From NCBI GenBank assembly GCA_017477185.1, contig JAFUXF010000006.1, positions 1 to 35,289 of the forward strand: 35,289 nt of DNA, read 5' to 3'. This document shows, one piece after another, positions 15,871-24,706 of this stretch (positions are counted from its first letter, which is position 1; each line of letters starts with the position of its first letter). The translations under genes were made by a program, and so were the position numbers. The stretch is from Alphaproteobacteria bacterium. GTDB taxonomy: Bacteria; Pseudomonadota; Alphaproteobacteria; RF32; CAG-239. The notes under the pieces were generated by a model. That model made no database searches. It was not told the origin of the DNA and saw nothing but the letters and a program-made list of their open reading frames with translations.

Positions 15871-17277
15871 TCAGAACCGAAAATAGATAAACGGATTATA
15901 GGTTGAAGCAGCAATAGAGGCGGTTGATACGATAAATAAAAGTATCAGCCAAATATTAACAATCGTGCGTAAAACTTTATGTTTATATTTGATGAATAAG
16001 ATTTTGCTGAATATCGGCATACTAAGCACAATGGCAACGATAAAAGCGATAATCTCGATATTATCAATGTAATAAGCCATTTCGTATGCTATTTCGTGCT
16101 CTCCTACCATGCCAAACATATTTTTAATATAGTTCCAAGCATATCCCATATTATCGGCTCTAAACATTACCCACCCGATAACAAAAGCCAAAATGGTGTA
16201 AATGTGATGAGCTAGACAAAGTCCCCAACGACCTTCTTTTTTGTGCCAACCGGTTATCTTTTCAAAAATAATAAACATTCCGTGCCACAAGCCCCAAAAA
16301 ATAAAATTCCAACTTGCACCATGCCAAAACCCCGTTGTGAAGAAAACAATAAACAGATTAAGGTAGTTTCTAAACTTTGTCACGCGGTTTCCGCCGAGTG
16401 GAATATATAGATATTCCTTAAACCACGTTGATAAGGAGATATGCCACCTGCGCCAAAATTCTGTAATTGATTTGGAAATGTAAGGGTAATTGAAGTTTTC
16501 TAAGAACTTAAAGCCAAAAATTGAGCCTAAGCCGATTGCCATATCCGAGTAACCGCTAAAATCGTAGAAAATCTGAAAGCTGTAGGCGATTGCACCAATC
16601 CAAGCTGTCAAACAATCAAATTGCTCAACCGGCTGAGTGAAGATTTTATCAGCTACCGCCCCCAACGTGTTGGCAATGAGCATTTTTTTAGCAAGTCCGA
16701 TGATAAAACGTTTGATGCCGTAAGCCACCTTATCAAAAGTAACATCTCGTTTGTTTATTTGTTCATCAACATCATGATATTTGACAATTGGTCCTGCAAT
16801 AAGTTGCGGAAACAAGCAAATATATAAGGCCAGTTTATAAATATCTCTTTGAACGTTAACATCACCGCGATAAACATCAATCACATAAGATAAGGCTTGA
16901 AAAGTATAAAAAGAAATCCCAATCGGCATAATAATTTTAAGGGCGTTGATATTAACCGAAAAGATATCATTGATATTTTCGATGACAAAATTAAAGTATT
17001 TGAAATAAAACAAAAAGCCGAGATTGATTAAAATGGTTAAAATTAAAATCTCTTTACGATGTTTGTTTTTGTGGCTGCGGCTGATATAATTTGCCCCAAC
17101 GTAATTAGTGAGAATCGTTAGCAGCATAATAGCCAAATAGCTCGGCTCTCCCCACGCATAAAAAATAATACTGGCAATAAGCAATGTATAATTTTGTAAA
17201 TCTTTGCGCACTAATAGATATACAGTACATACAATTGGCAAAAACACATAAATAAATGTCATAGATGAAAACAGCAT
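15871..17277 (-). CDS. MBOAT-family membrane O-acyltransferase, AlgI/DltB-like
   Basis: This 468-residue polytopic protein has the AlgI/PatA signatures YDFSGYSDMAIGLG, FWRRWHISLSTWFKEYLYIPLGGNR (with H279) and FWHGASWNFIFWGLWHG with the catalytic histidine H319. Such proteins move acetyl or other acyl groups across the inner membrane for attachment to cell-surface polysaccharide, peptidoglycan or teichoic-type polymers, working with an exported AlgJ/AlgX-type partner. That partner is encoded 4 bases upstream, and the ribosome-binding site lies within its last codons (AAGGATTAACTCC), so translation is coupled. The polymer modified is not known. No glycan synthesis genes are beside it. Confidence 0.92.
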   Translation of the reverse strand: MLFSSMTFIYVFLPIVCTVYLLVRKDLQNYTLLIASIIFYAWGEPSYLAIMLLTILTNYVGANYISRSHKNKHRKEILILTILINLGFLFYFKYFNFVIENINDIFSVNINALKIIMPIGISFYTFQALSYVIDVYRGDVNVQRDIYKLALYICLFPQLIAGPIVKYHDVDEQINKRDVTFDKVAYGIKRFIIGLAKKMLIANTLGAVADKIFTQPVEQFDCLTAWIGAIAYSFQIFYDFSGYSDMAIGLGSIFGFKFLENFNYPYISKSITEFWRRWHISLSTWFKEYLYIPLGGNRVTKFRNYLNLFIVFFTTGFWHGASWNFIFWGLWHGMFIIFEKITGWHKKEGRWGLCLAHHIYTILAFVIGWVMFRADNMGYAWNYIKNMFGMVGEHEIAYEMAYYIDNIEIIAFIVAIVLSMPIFSKILFIKYKHKVLRTIVNIWLILLFIVSTASIAASTYNPFIYFRF

Positions 17278-17281
17278 GGAG

Positions 17282-18985
17282 TTAATCCTTAGGGAATGTT
17301 AAATTTCTTAAATCAGGTAAATGTCGTTCAATAACCTCTAGAACAATCACATCTGACTCTTTCAATTCATTTATATCATTATAATTTATGGCATATCGCC
17401 ATTTTATTTGAACTTTGGCAAAACTCTCATATAAATAAGGCAAAAGACCTCTACCTTTTCCTTCAGGTTCTCCAGAGAAAGAATCTCTTAATAAAAACAT
17501 GTTTAATTTATTTGTGGAATTGTAGCATTCATGAGCTTTATAAACTTCAGAGCTTTTAATTTTATAGCAATTACAGGCTTTGTTAGTACTTTTATATGTT
17601 ATTTCATCATAAATCTTTTCATCTCCAAGTCCCATCATCATTCCTGGAAAAGTTTTTTCCTGTGAGAATGTCTCTTGGCTTATTTTAATCTTTGGATAAT
17701 CTTTTTGTATCATTTTCATTAGTTCTAAGTATCCTATGTAGGCTCCAAAATCATTCCAGTGTGTATCATTTTTCCAATATAAGAAACCTTTGTTTTTATT
17801 TTCTAACAAGGCATTCTGTAAGTAAAGCAACTTTATTTCAGGATAATTATGATGGATATAGTCGACTAACTGATTAGCTCTGCTTTGGCTGTCCGGATTT
17901 ATTTTTTTGATACGCTTCGGAAAAAACTCACCATAGATTTTGTTTTTATCTGCCGGAATAATAAAATAAAATTTTTTTCCGTTCTTCTCACACCATTTTT
18001 GAATACTTTGCAAATAATTTCCTATGCTTTCTAATTCTTCTTCCGAAAACAAATCTAAATTTTGAAAATTTCTGATACTATTTTCTTGTTTATAAAAAAT
18101 CCAATTATCCAAACCTTCAATGACATTTTCGTTTTCTTTTGCGTTAGCTTTATTCTTAAATAATTTTAACAAAAGAGAACGTCCTAAAAAACGATCATTA
18201 AACCACGCTTCAAATTGTTTTCCGTATTCATTATTAAGCATTTTATCAACAAATAAACTCGGGGGCTGAGCTAACATTCTGTTTTCTTCAACAGATTTTT
18301 GAACCTTTGATATGTTACTCATTGGTAAAAACAGTAATCCAATAAAAATAGCTGTAAATACTAAGTCAAGGCAGGAATAATTATCTATGATAATAAATAA
18401 TGAAAGGTACTGAATAATTTTATATGACAATAAATAAGCTAAAATAATCACAGAAATAAATATATCAAATTTTATTTTATAGTGTTGTTTAATATTTGTT
18501 TTTATGGATATGTATTCATTATGATTAGCATTAAATTTATAGTAATATGGACTTGCATGTCCTATTTTTTTATTTGAAAAAACTAACTTTCCATTAATAG
18601 TCAAATTTTTGTAAGCTAGTTTAATAGTTGAATGGCCTTGAGGCTCTTCAATTTTAAGAGTTAACACTATTTGTCCAGTTTCAGTCGGGTGAAACTTTAT
18701 TTCTAAAACAGATTGTTTTACAAAGATTTGCTTAGAAAATACGAGACAATTTTTTGCTTTCGCAGAGCATGAGTAAACGTTAATCAACTTATCATTTGTT
18801 TCATTTATTATCTTATTCTTTTGCTCTAATGCTTTTATTTCAAGTTTCGCCATAACTGGTGATGTATTTTCTATATCTAAACGATAATTTGAGTATAATG
18901 GTGCTGCTAGCCATGTGATAATAAATGTTGTGATAATTATTATTATGTATTTTTTTATGTTTTTATTTATCTTGTTTCTAGCCAT
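17282..18985 (-). CDS. AlgJ/AlgX-like SGNH-fold O-acetylation partner, membrane-anchored
   Basis: This 567-residue protein is the likely partner of the MBOAT protein. It has an N-terminal membrane segment (about 12-30), an extracytoplasmic beta-rich stretch (35-170) with no family recognised, two more membrane segments (about 175-200 and 207-223), then an AlgX/AlgJ-like catalytic domain from about 230. SGNH-type residues are in place: the D-x-H pair in KNDTHWND (D407, H409) and the nucleophile serine in LLRDSFSGEP (S502). The first 220 residues are unusual for AlgJ proteins. The gene is markedly richer in A+T than its neighbours (one 60-base line has only 15 G+C), which hints at acquisition. 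A structured RNA with a terminator lies directly upstream. Confidence 0.85.
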   Translation of the reverse strand: MARNKINKNIKKYIIIIITTFIITWLAAPLYSNYRLDIENTSPVMAKLEIKALEQKNKIINETNDKLINVYSCSAKAKNCLVFSKQIFVKQSVLEIKFHPTETGQIVLTLKIEEPQGHSTIKLAYKNLTINGKLVFSNKKIGHASPYYYKFNANHNEYISIKTNIKQHYKIKFDIFISVIILAYLLSYKIIQYLSLFIIIDNYSCLDLVFTAIFIGLLFLPMSNISKVQKSVEENRMLAQPPSLFVDKMLNNEYGKQFEAWFNDRFLGRSLLLKLFKNKANAKENENVIEGLDNWIFYKQENSIRNFQNLDLFSEEELESIGNYLQSIQKWCEKNGKKFYFIIPADKNKIYGEFFPKRIKKINPDSQSRANQLVDYIHHNYPEIKLLYLQNALLENKNKGFLYWKNDTHWNDFGAYIGYLELMKMIQKDYPKIKISQETFSQEKTFPGMMMGLGDEKIYDEITYKSTNKACNCYKIKSSEVYKAHECYNSTNKLNMFLLRDSFSGEPEGKGRGLLPYLYESFAKVQIKWRYAINYNDINELKESDVIVLEVIERHLPDLRNLTFPKD

Positions 18986-19010
18986 TACCGAACAATCCTC
19001 AAGAGGTTAC

Positions 19011-19037
19011 AAAAAACCCACCTTTATAAAAGGCGGG
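19011..19037 (-). terminator. Intrinsic terminator in front of the AlgJ-like gene
   Basis: On the minus strand CCCGCCTTT (19037-19029) pairs with AAAGGTGGG (19025-19017) and is followed by six T (19016-19011). It lies only about 25 bases before the AlgJ-like start codon, so transcripts from upstream must read through it to express that gene. Confidence 0.8.
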
Positions 19038-19230
19038 CGGATGTTCGAAAACCGTAAATCTAATAAGCAAAAAACGGCTCGGCTTATTCGGGCACATAGC
19101 CTTATTCAGCCGACATCCACCCTACAGAGCAGAAGTCGGCATACAAGATTAAAGTCGCTTATGCATATAGCGACTGCTTATTAGATTTAAAGGGTTTTCG
19201 ACGCCCTAGGCATGGATAAACACACCTAAA
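19011..19230 (-). ncRNA. Structured RNA upstream of the AlgJ/AlgI-like operon (novel candidate)
   Basis: The gene-free stretch 18986-19351 holds a highly structured sequence. An outer stem pairs 19043-19053 with 19192-19202, continued by a perfect 14-bp helix between 19056-19069 and 19175-19188. Inside are hairpins AGTCGCT/AGCGACT (19153-19175) and GTCGGC/GCCGAC (19109-19140) and an alternative CGGCT/AGCCG helix (19075-19112) that excludes the latter. The minus strand ends in a terminator (19011-19037). The loop at 19115-19122 can pair with 19035-19042, which overlaps the terminator arm. That pairing and the terminator each contain one pair that is G-U on the minus strand but C-A on the plus strand, so transcription is probably minus. 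It could be a cis-acting attenuator or a free small RNA. The 5' limit is approximate. Confidence 0.65.
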
Positions 19231-19294
19231 AAGAGCTTATTCCAGATTTTGATTTTATGCAATACAATTTTTAATTTCAGAATAAAAATAAAAG

Positions 19295-19322
19295 TTGCAT
19301 CTCAGCCAAAGTCATGTATAAC
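19295..19322 (+). promoter_or_regulatory. Sigma70-like promoter for fmt
   Basis: TTGCAT (19295-19300) and TATAAC (19317-19322) have a 16-base spacer. A 7-base inverted repeat, CTTATTC/GAATAAG (19322-19342), overlaps the expected start site and could be an operator. Confidence 0.5.
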
Positions 19323-19351
19323 TTATTCAGAATCAGAATAAGGATAAGCGG

Positions 19352-20266
19352 ATGAAGATAGTTTTTATGGGGACACCGGAGTTTGCCCTGACAGCATTAC
19401 AAAAAATTGCTCAAAAGCATGAGATTGTTTGCGTGTACACGCGTGAACCGCAAATTGCCGGACGTGGCAATAAATTAACCAAGTCGCCGGTGCATAACTG
19501 GGCAGAACAACAGGGTTACCTTGTTCGTACGCCGAAAACACTTCGCACACCTGAAGCACAAGCCGAGTATCGAGCCTTAAATGCAGATATAGCCGTTGTT
19601 GCCGCTTACGGATTGATTCTTCCGTTACCGATTATCGAGGCATTTCCGAAAGGGTGCATCAATATCCATGGTTCGTTGTTGCCGCGGTGGCGTGGTGCAG
19701 CTCCGATTCAAAGAGCTATTGAGGCCGGTGATGACAAAAGCGGCATTACAATTATGAACATCGTTCCGGCACTTGATGCCGGTGATATGCTTCTCAAAGC
19801 TGAAATTGCTATTACTTCCGAAACAACGGGGGAAACTTTACATGACGGACTGGCTGAGTTGGGAGCTGATTTAATCACTCAGGCTTTGGATAATATTGAT
19901 GATCTGCAAAAAAATGCTGTCAAACAAGATGAAAAGTTAGTAACTTATGCTGCCAAACTGGATAAAAGAGAATCTAAGATTGATTTTTCCCAATCGGCAG
20001 AAATTTTAGAACGTAAAATCCGTGCTTTTAATCCTTATCCGGCTATGTATTTTGAATATCAGGGCGAAAGAATCAAAGTTTTGCGTGCAAAAGTTGTTGA
20101 TCAACATGGTGAAATCGGAGAAATTTTAGAAGGCGAAAAAGCCTTAATTATTGCTTGCAAAAATAAAGCCTTATCAATTACCGAACTACAACGTTCCGGC
20201 AAGAAAAAAATGACCATTAAAGAAGTACTGAATGGTGCTAAATTTGCGAAGATAACATTATTGTAA
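19352..20266 (+). CDS. fmt: Methionyl-tRNA formyltransferase
   Basis: This 304-residue protein formylates initiator Met-tRNA with 10-formyl-tetrahydrofolate. The N-terminal formyltransferase domain has MKIVFMGTPEFALTALQ, then AAYGLILP and the catalytic INIHGSLLPRWRGAAPIQRAIEAGD (Asn-His...), followed by GITIMNIVPALDAGDML. The C-terminal tRNA-binding domain begins near KIDFSQSAEILERKIRAFNPYP. The length is normal. The usual partner def (peptide deformylase) is not adjacent. It is convergent with the small membrane protein gene, 14 bases between stops. Confidence 0.97.
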   Translation: MKIVFMGTPEFALTALQKIAQKHEIVCVYTREPQIAGRGNKLTKSPVHNWAEQQGYLVRTPKTLRTPEAQAEYRALNADIAVVAAYGLILPLPIIEAFPKGCINIHGSLLPRWRGAAPIQRAIEAGDDKSGITIMNIVPALDAGDMLLKAEIAITSETTGETLHDGLAELGADLITQALDNIDDLQKNAVKQDEKLVTYAAKLDKRESKIDFSQSAEILERKIRAFNPYPAMYFEYQGERIKVLRAKVVDQHGEIGEILEGEKALIIACKNKALSITELQRSGKKKMTIKEVLNGAKFAKITLL

Positions 20267-20280
20267 TCGAGCCTGAAGAT

Positions 20281-20748
20281 TTATTTTCCGGCAACATCCG
20301 GTCCCCAAATTTCTTTGAGTTTTGCGATTCGGTCATCAATACTGGCAATATGTCGCTGATTGGTGGCGCGTGCTAAATAAGTGAATAAAAGTGGCATTTC
20401 ATAATAGACAACCAGTCCGACGCCGGCAGCCCCTAACATCAAAATCAGATTAAAGATATCACTGAAAACAAACAAGGCATTATCGATGGAATAATTACGC
20501 ATAATATTAAAAACATATACAAAAACACCGGCAAGATTAAAGCAACCGACAACGATTAACTTATTGATATTTTTAGGGTCAATAATCATTAACGTTAAGG
20601 TCGGTAAAAGACCGATAAATAAAACTACGACCAATGGCAACGTTGTCATTAAAGCAATTGCTACTAATATCAATAACAAAAATCTTTGTAAAATATTAAA
20701 GCGAGAACCTGAGCCGTTGCGTTTAACAGGAGATATCTTTTTACTCAT
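20281..20748 (-). CDS. Small integral membrane protein, unknown function
   Basis: This 155-residue protein has a basic N-terminus (SKKISPVKRNGSGSRFN), then about four membrane segments at roughly 23-40, 42-58, 64-84 and 93-120, and a cytoplasmic tail (LARATNQRHIASIDDRIAKLKEIWGPDVAGK). No family function is recognised. Its start codon overlaps the stop codon of the upstream pseudokinase gene (ATGA), so the two are translationally coupled and probably act together at the membrane. Confidence 0.75.
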   Translation of the reverse strand: MSKKISPVKRNGSGSRFNILQRFLLLILVAIALMTTLPLVVVLFIGLLPTLTLMIIDPKNINKLIVVGCFNLAGVFVYVFNIMRNYSIDNALFVFSDIFNLILMLGAAGVGLVVYYEMPLLFTYLARATNQRHIASIDDRIAKLKEIWGPDVAGK

Positions 20749-22778
20749 AGTTTTATTGTCCTAAAAAAGTTAACAACGAATGATATAATCATGACCACGA
20801 CAGCCAACAGACAAGCCCCTTTAATAGCCATATCTCTAGCGGCATCTTCCCATTTGTTATCAGAGCTGATAAGCATATTTTTTTCGGCTAAAAGTTTGGC
20901 AACTGTTTTACGCGCGATATTAAATTCAGAAGTATCTTTTTTACGGGCTTCTTCGTTTTCTAATAATTCTTGCATTTCGTACAGCCTGCCTGATTTGTTA
21001 ATCTTAAGCAGCTCTTTTTCTAAAAACTTTTGATATCTGACATTATGATAACTTTTGATTAAAGGCATTGAAAATACGCTCAGCCACTGTGCTAATTTAG
21101 GAAGCTCCTGCGGTCCGAATTTATTTTGCATAGTTGTAAACAGGCGTAAAATTGCACTGGCTTCCAACGCAGAAATTTTAGAGTTTAAGTCAATAATAAT
21201 TCCGTCAATCTTCTTCCCCATTTTACTGCGTAAATAAGCAATTAAATTATTATCATAAGGCTTTTCTTGAGAATTATTGTAATTAGCATCAAGTACCCTT
21301 AAGATTCTTGTCGGTGTGCTGACGTAATCATTAGCCAATAATTTACTGATGCAAGGGATATCATCATCTAGTTCATACATCACGCGTTCCAACCCATACC
21401 CGATGGCAGGACTTGCGGCATATCCGCGAATGTCCGAAATAGTAATATTTGCTCGTGAATCATTTTGTAGAGAATACCACAGACGGATTAAATCATAGCT
21501 GCAAAAACGAGCATAATCATTTAGATCTTCATGGTGCGTATAAGCATAATATAAAGACTTAGACAAGGCATCAGGAAAAAGAGTAGTTTTGCCGATTTTA
21601 ATCGGAAAATAAGGGGTTAAATAAATGCAAATTTTTGCAATTGACAATTCATGATAGGGAGAGTTATCAACCGTAGATTTGACAGCTTTATCAATGATAT
21701 GAGCCAACTCTTCAAATTCAAGACTGTTTTTAATCCATTCAGCTATTTTACCGCTGTTATAAAGCTCAAAAGCCTCTTTAGGATTTTGCTGTAAAGCATA
21801 AGAAACATCACGAACCGTGTAATATTTTTGTCCGCTTATTGTTAGAGCTTTTTTCAAAGTCTCCTGTACCGGCGCATAAGAAATTTTACTGTTTTTATTT
21901 TCAAGAAGCTCGAGCGCGTTGGTAATTCCCCAGCGATTTATCGGATTATCTATCAGCATATTCCGCAAGATATTCGCAAAAGCTGCTTGTATTTTATTAT
22001 CATTGGATAAAGCGGCATAACTGCCTTTTTTTAATTTAACACTTAAAATTTCTTCCAAAGAAACATCAAGCCAGTTTTCTTTCCCAATATAAAGAAATAA
22101 TAAGACAACCCCAAGAGAATAAACATCATTTTTATCGGTTCCGCTGCCGCGACTTTCTTTTTTAGCTATTAGTGTTTCGATGGCTTCATAAACAGCAGGT
22201 TGATGATATGCGGGAAAAGAGGCAATACAGTCTCCTAAAACGATATTTTCTTTTGTTTCATCAAGATAAAATAAATTCTGCAATCTGATAGCGCGATGTG
22301 TGATCCCATAGGCATTTAAATCGCGCAAAGCATACAAAATATTCTTCCCTAAATTAAGAAGTTTTTCCGGATTTTCACGAAACGGAAGACTTGTATCATC
22401 AATCACCCTACCGCCCAAAGGACGCTGATAAATTAAAGCCATAGAAATTTCTGAGGTGTGTGGAACTTTAATTGTTCCATATTCTATTAAAGATAATAAA
22501 TGTGGCGATTTTAAAGATTTAATATAAGGCAAAATAGAATGCCGTGGTGTCGTATCATGAGAGCAAATCAAGGCAAATAAGAGCTTGTCACTATCAATAC
22601 GATCACTGACTTTGTATGCCTTAGCCCCGTTCACATCAAGAGTTTCAATCGGTTCACCAAAATCAATAAGATAACGCTCTTTCAGTTTGACTTGCAAACC
22701 TGATAAAGCATCGCTATTTTGAGATACAGAAACCCCTCTGATAGGTGCATCACTTAATATTTCAGACTCATTGCTCAT
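20745..22778 (-). CDS. Membrane-anchored protein kinase-like protein, probable pseudokinase
   Basis: This 677-residue protein has an N-terminal part with the outline of a Ser/Thr kinase (about residues 35-290) and one C-terminal membrane segment (about 653-670). The catalytic loop reads ITHRAIRLQNLF: the HRD aspartate is alanine (A163), while R162 and the metal-ligand-like N168 remain. The DFG position reads LGDCIASFP, with D183 but no FG. The helix-F motif NDVYSLGVVLLFLY is kept, and no glycine-rich loop or AxK lysine is clear. Phosphotransfer is therefore doubtful, and a scaffolding or sensing role is more likely. The long region 300-650 is helical with no recognised domain. It is coupled to the small membrane protein and divergent from the PAS/GGDEF-like gene. 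Confidence 0.8.
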   Translation of the reverse strand: MSNESEILSDAPIRGVSVSQNSDALSGLQVKLKERYLIDFGEPIETLDVNGAKAYKVSDRIDSDKLLFALICSHDTTPRHSILPYIKSLKSPHLLSLIEYGTIKVPHTSEISMALIYQRPLGGRVIDDTSLPFRENPEKLLNLGKNILYALRDLNAYGITHRAIRLQNLFYLDETKENIVLGDCIASFPAYHQPAVYEAIETLIAKKESRGSGTDKNDVYSLGVVLLFLYIGKENWLDVSLEEILSVKLKKGSYAALSNDNKIQAAFANILRNMLIDNPINRWGITNALELLENKNSKISYAPVQETLKKALTISGQKYYTVRDVSYALQQNPKEAFELYNSGKIAEWIKNSLEFEELAHIIDKAVKSTVDNSPYHELSIAKICIYLTPYFPIKIGKTTLFPDALSKSLYYAYTHHEDLNDYARFCSYDLIRLWYSLQNDSRANITISDIRGYAASPAIGYGLERVMYELDDDIPCISKLLANDYVSTPTRILRVLDANYNNSQEKPYDNNLIAYLRSKMGKKIDGIIIDLNSKISALEASAILRLFTTMQNKFGPQELPKLAQWLSVFSMPLIKSYHNVRYQKFLEKELLKINKSGRLYEMQELLENEEARKKDTSEFNIARKTVAKLLAEKNMLISSDNKWEDAARDMAIKGACLLAVVVMIISFVVNFFRTIKL

Positions 22779-22900
22779 AAAATATGTCTCATATAGGTTA
22801 CATTTTTATTGATAATATATATGATAAGAGTTAATAAATTATTGTTTTTTTCTGCAAATACGTTACGATATAGACAATATTTACGAATTTAAGGTGTTTT

Positions 22901-23890
22901 ATGGAAAATATAACGGAATATAAAAGAAATTTTCAAACTAAACGCATCGCTGATGATAATCTGTCTTTACCCCAAACTTATGAAATGCAGCAGGTTAAAC
23001 GTATTGGCGAACATATCGCTGATATGGATGTGAGTATATCAGATGCGATAAACAGTGTTTTTGATAAAACGGAAAGACCTGTTTTGATTGTTTGTGATGA
23101 TATTATTGAATACGTTAATCAATCTTTTTTAAAAATGCTTGGAATTACGGATATTACAAGAGTTCTGAATGAAAAGTTTTTAAAATTTGTCTCTCAGGAT
23201 GATTGGGATTTTATTGCTGAGAATATTGGTGATATTTTAACAACCAATGGTGTCCTTGAACTCAGAATGCTGAATGCAAATTACAAAGTCATCAAAACAA
23301 CGTTTGATACATTATACATTGATGATAAAATGCATTTTTGTTTTGTTTTAATTGGCAGACCTGTTGAAGTTAAAGTATCCGCCAGTGCTGTTTTATATGA
23401 TGAACAAGTCGGGTTGCCGAAATTTAGTTTGTTTGAATATCGCGTTCAGAGTGCAATAGATTATGAAAATTATAAAAACCCGACTATAAAACGTGCTAAA
23501 GTAGTCGTTTGCGGCGTGGCCATTAAAAATTATACGGCTTTCAAAAATGACGGACAGTCTGAGTTTATTATTCAGCGCATGGCAGAAAAGTTACTGCTGG
23601 GATTAAATAAATTATATACTGTGGCTATTGGCAGTAAATATCAATTTTGGATTGTGATGCCTGATATGCAAAGTCAGGTGGAAATCGAGCAAGAATTAGC
23701 AAATATTCAAAATTTATTAAATCAACCGATAAGCAATGCATTGGCGCGTTATGATGTTTCGGTTGCCATGGGAGTCAGCGTTTATCCTGATACCGCCCAG
23801 TCAGCTAAAAAAATGATTGCTCAAGCGGAAATGGCGATTCGACAAGCTCTTAAGGAAAAAAAGAGCGAGATAGTCTTTTTTGGCAATTAA
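22901..23890 (+). CDS. PAS domain protein with degenerate GGDEF domain
   Basis: This 329-residue cytoplasmic protein has a helical N-terminus, a PAS-like domain (about 50-155: RPVLIVCDDIIEYVNQSFLKMLGI and onward), and a C-terminal domain shaped like a diguanylate cyclase. The latter shows DEQVGLPKFSLFEYRV (compare D-x-LTGLPNR), the position of GGDEF as IGSKYQFWIVMPD, and the ending VSVAMGVSVYPD...AEMAIRQALKEKKSEIVFF. The GGDEF residues are replaced, so cyclic-di-GMP synthesis is not expected, and it may sense a signal through PAS or bind nucleotide. The start is preceded by AAGGTG. It is divergent from the pseudokinase gene and its stop overlaps the convergent methyltransferase by 4 bases. 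Confidence 0.78.
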   Translation: MENITEYKRNFQTKRIADDNLSLPQTYEMQQVKRIGEHIADMDVSISDAINSVFDKTERPVLIVCDDIIEYVNQSFLKMLGITDITRVLNEKFLKFVSQDDWDFIAENIGDILTTNGVLELRMLNANYKVIKTTFDTLYIDDKMHFCFVLIGRPVEVKVSASAVLYDEQVGLPKFSLFEYRVQSAIDYENYKNPTIKRAKVVVCGVAIKNYTAFKNDGQSEFIIQRMAEKLLLGLNKLYTVAIGSKYQFWIVMPDMQSQVEIEQELANIQNLLNQPISNALARYDVSVAMGVSVYPDTAQSAKKMIAQAEMAIRQALKEKKSEIVFFGN

Positions 23891-24624
23891 TCCCAAAAAC
23901 TTTTGCCTTTTCTCAAAATTTGGAAAGCTTTTTCTGTATAAGCATTTTCAGAATGAACCACGAACGGCGGCAAGATTTCGGTTGGGGTTTTGTTGTCTTT
24001 TTGTGCTGTTACCAAAACACGTTTAGCTTTTGTATCCGGTTTAGTAAACAGCGGAATAATTTTGATATTGCCCAATTTTGAGTGAAGAGCACATAAAATT
24101 TCATCAATAGCCTCTGCACGATTGATCATATAAAATTTTCCCTGAGGGACAAGCATTTTGATACAAAACTTGATCCATTCAGTCAGATTAAAATCTGTAT
24201 GGTTATGAGCCTGAGCTTTGCTTATGTTAGGGGAGGGCATATCATGATCAGAATATGGAGGATTACTGATAACATGCTGAAATGTGCAAGGCTTGATAAA
24301 ATCAAGTTTATCTTTAATATTGCAGTTTGTATAATGCAAAATGTCAGTAAATCCGTTGGCTTGCGCACTCATGTTAGAAAGAGATGCTAACTCAGCTTGA
24401 AGTTCAAGACCGATAATTTGCGGGTTTTGTGCTTGAAAACGTGAGGCTAAACATAAAGAGATAGCACCCGTTCCCGAACCGACATCAAGAATTTTATCGT
24501 TTTTTTTGACACTATGAACCAGCGAAGAAACAACAACTGCATCTGTCGAGGCACGATACCCGTCAGTCGGTTGAAAAATTATGACTTTTTTATCTAAGAG
24601 ATAATCTTGCGTATAACTAAGCAT
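23887..24624 (-). CDS. SAM-dependent N6-adenine methyltransferase, TrmN6-like
   Basis: This 245-residue class I methyltransferase opens with IFQPTDGYRASTDAVVVSSLV, the typical start of the TrmN6/YfiC group. The SAM-binding motif ILDVGSGTGAISLCLASRF follows, and then the catalytic NPPYSDHD motif of amino-methyltransferases. The group includes the enzyme that methylates A37 of tRNA1(Val), and related proteins may modify other RNAs, so the tRNA assignment is inferred from family. It is convergent with the PAS gene (4-base overlap of ends) and divergent from the TIM-barrel gene. Confidence 0.82.
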   Translation of the reverse strand: MLSYTQDYLLDKKVIIFQPTDGYRASTDAVVVSSLVHSVKKNDKILDVGSGTGAISLCLASRFQAQNPQIIGLELQAELASLSNMSAQANGFTDILHYTNCNIKDKLDFIKPCTFQHVISNPPYSDHDMPSPNISKAQAHNHTDFNLTEWIKFCIKMLVPQGKFYMINRAEAIDEILCALHSKLGNIKIIPLFTKPDTKAKRVLVTAQKDNKTPTEILPPFVVHSENAYTEKAFQILRKGKSFWD

Positions 24625-24706
24625 AAAACCTTCATTTTTTTCTTGCGAAATTTTTAAGAATACCTATAACTTAGCCTAAGTTTTAGAGAAAGAAAAGAGA
24701 AAATTT

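Noticed and set aside
18915..19184. An 89-codon plus-strand open frame over the start of the AlgJ-like gene and the region upstream
   Set aside because: It runs antisense to the AlgJ-like start and then through the paired arms of the structured RNA. The peptide is low-complexity and basic with no ribosome-binding site.
19011..19230. tmRNA, RNase P RNA, SRP RNA or 6S RNA
   Set aside because: No tRNA-like ends or tag frame, no RNase P core sequences and no SRP tetraloop motif were found. 6S remains weakly possible because of the long outer stem, but the three internal hairpins and the loop-terminator complementarity do not fit well.
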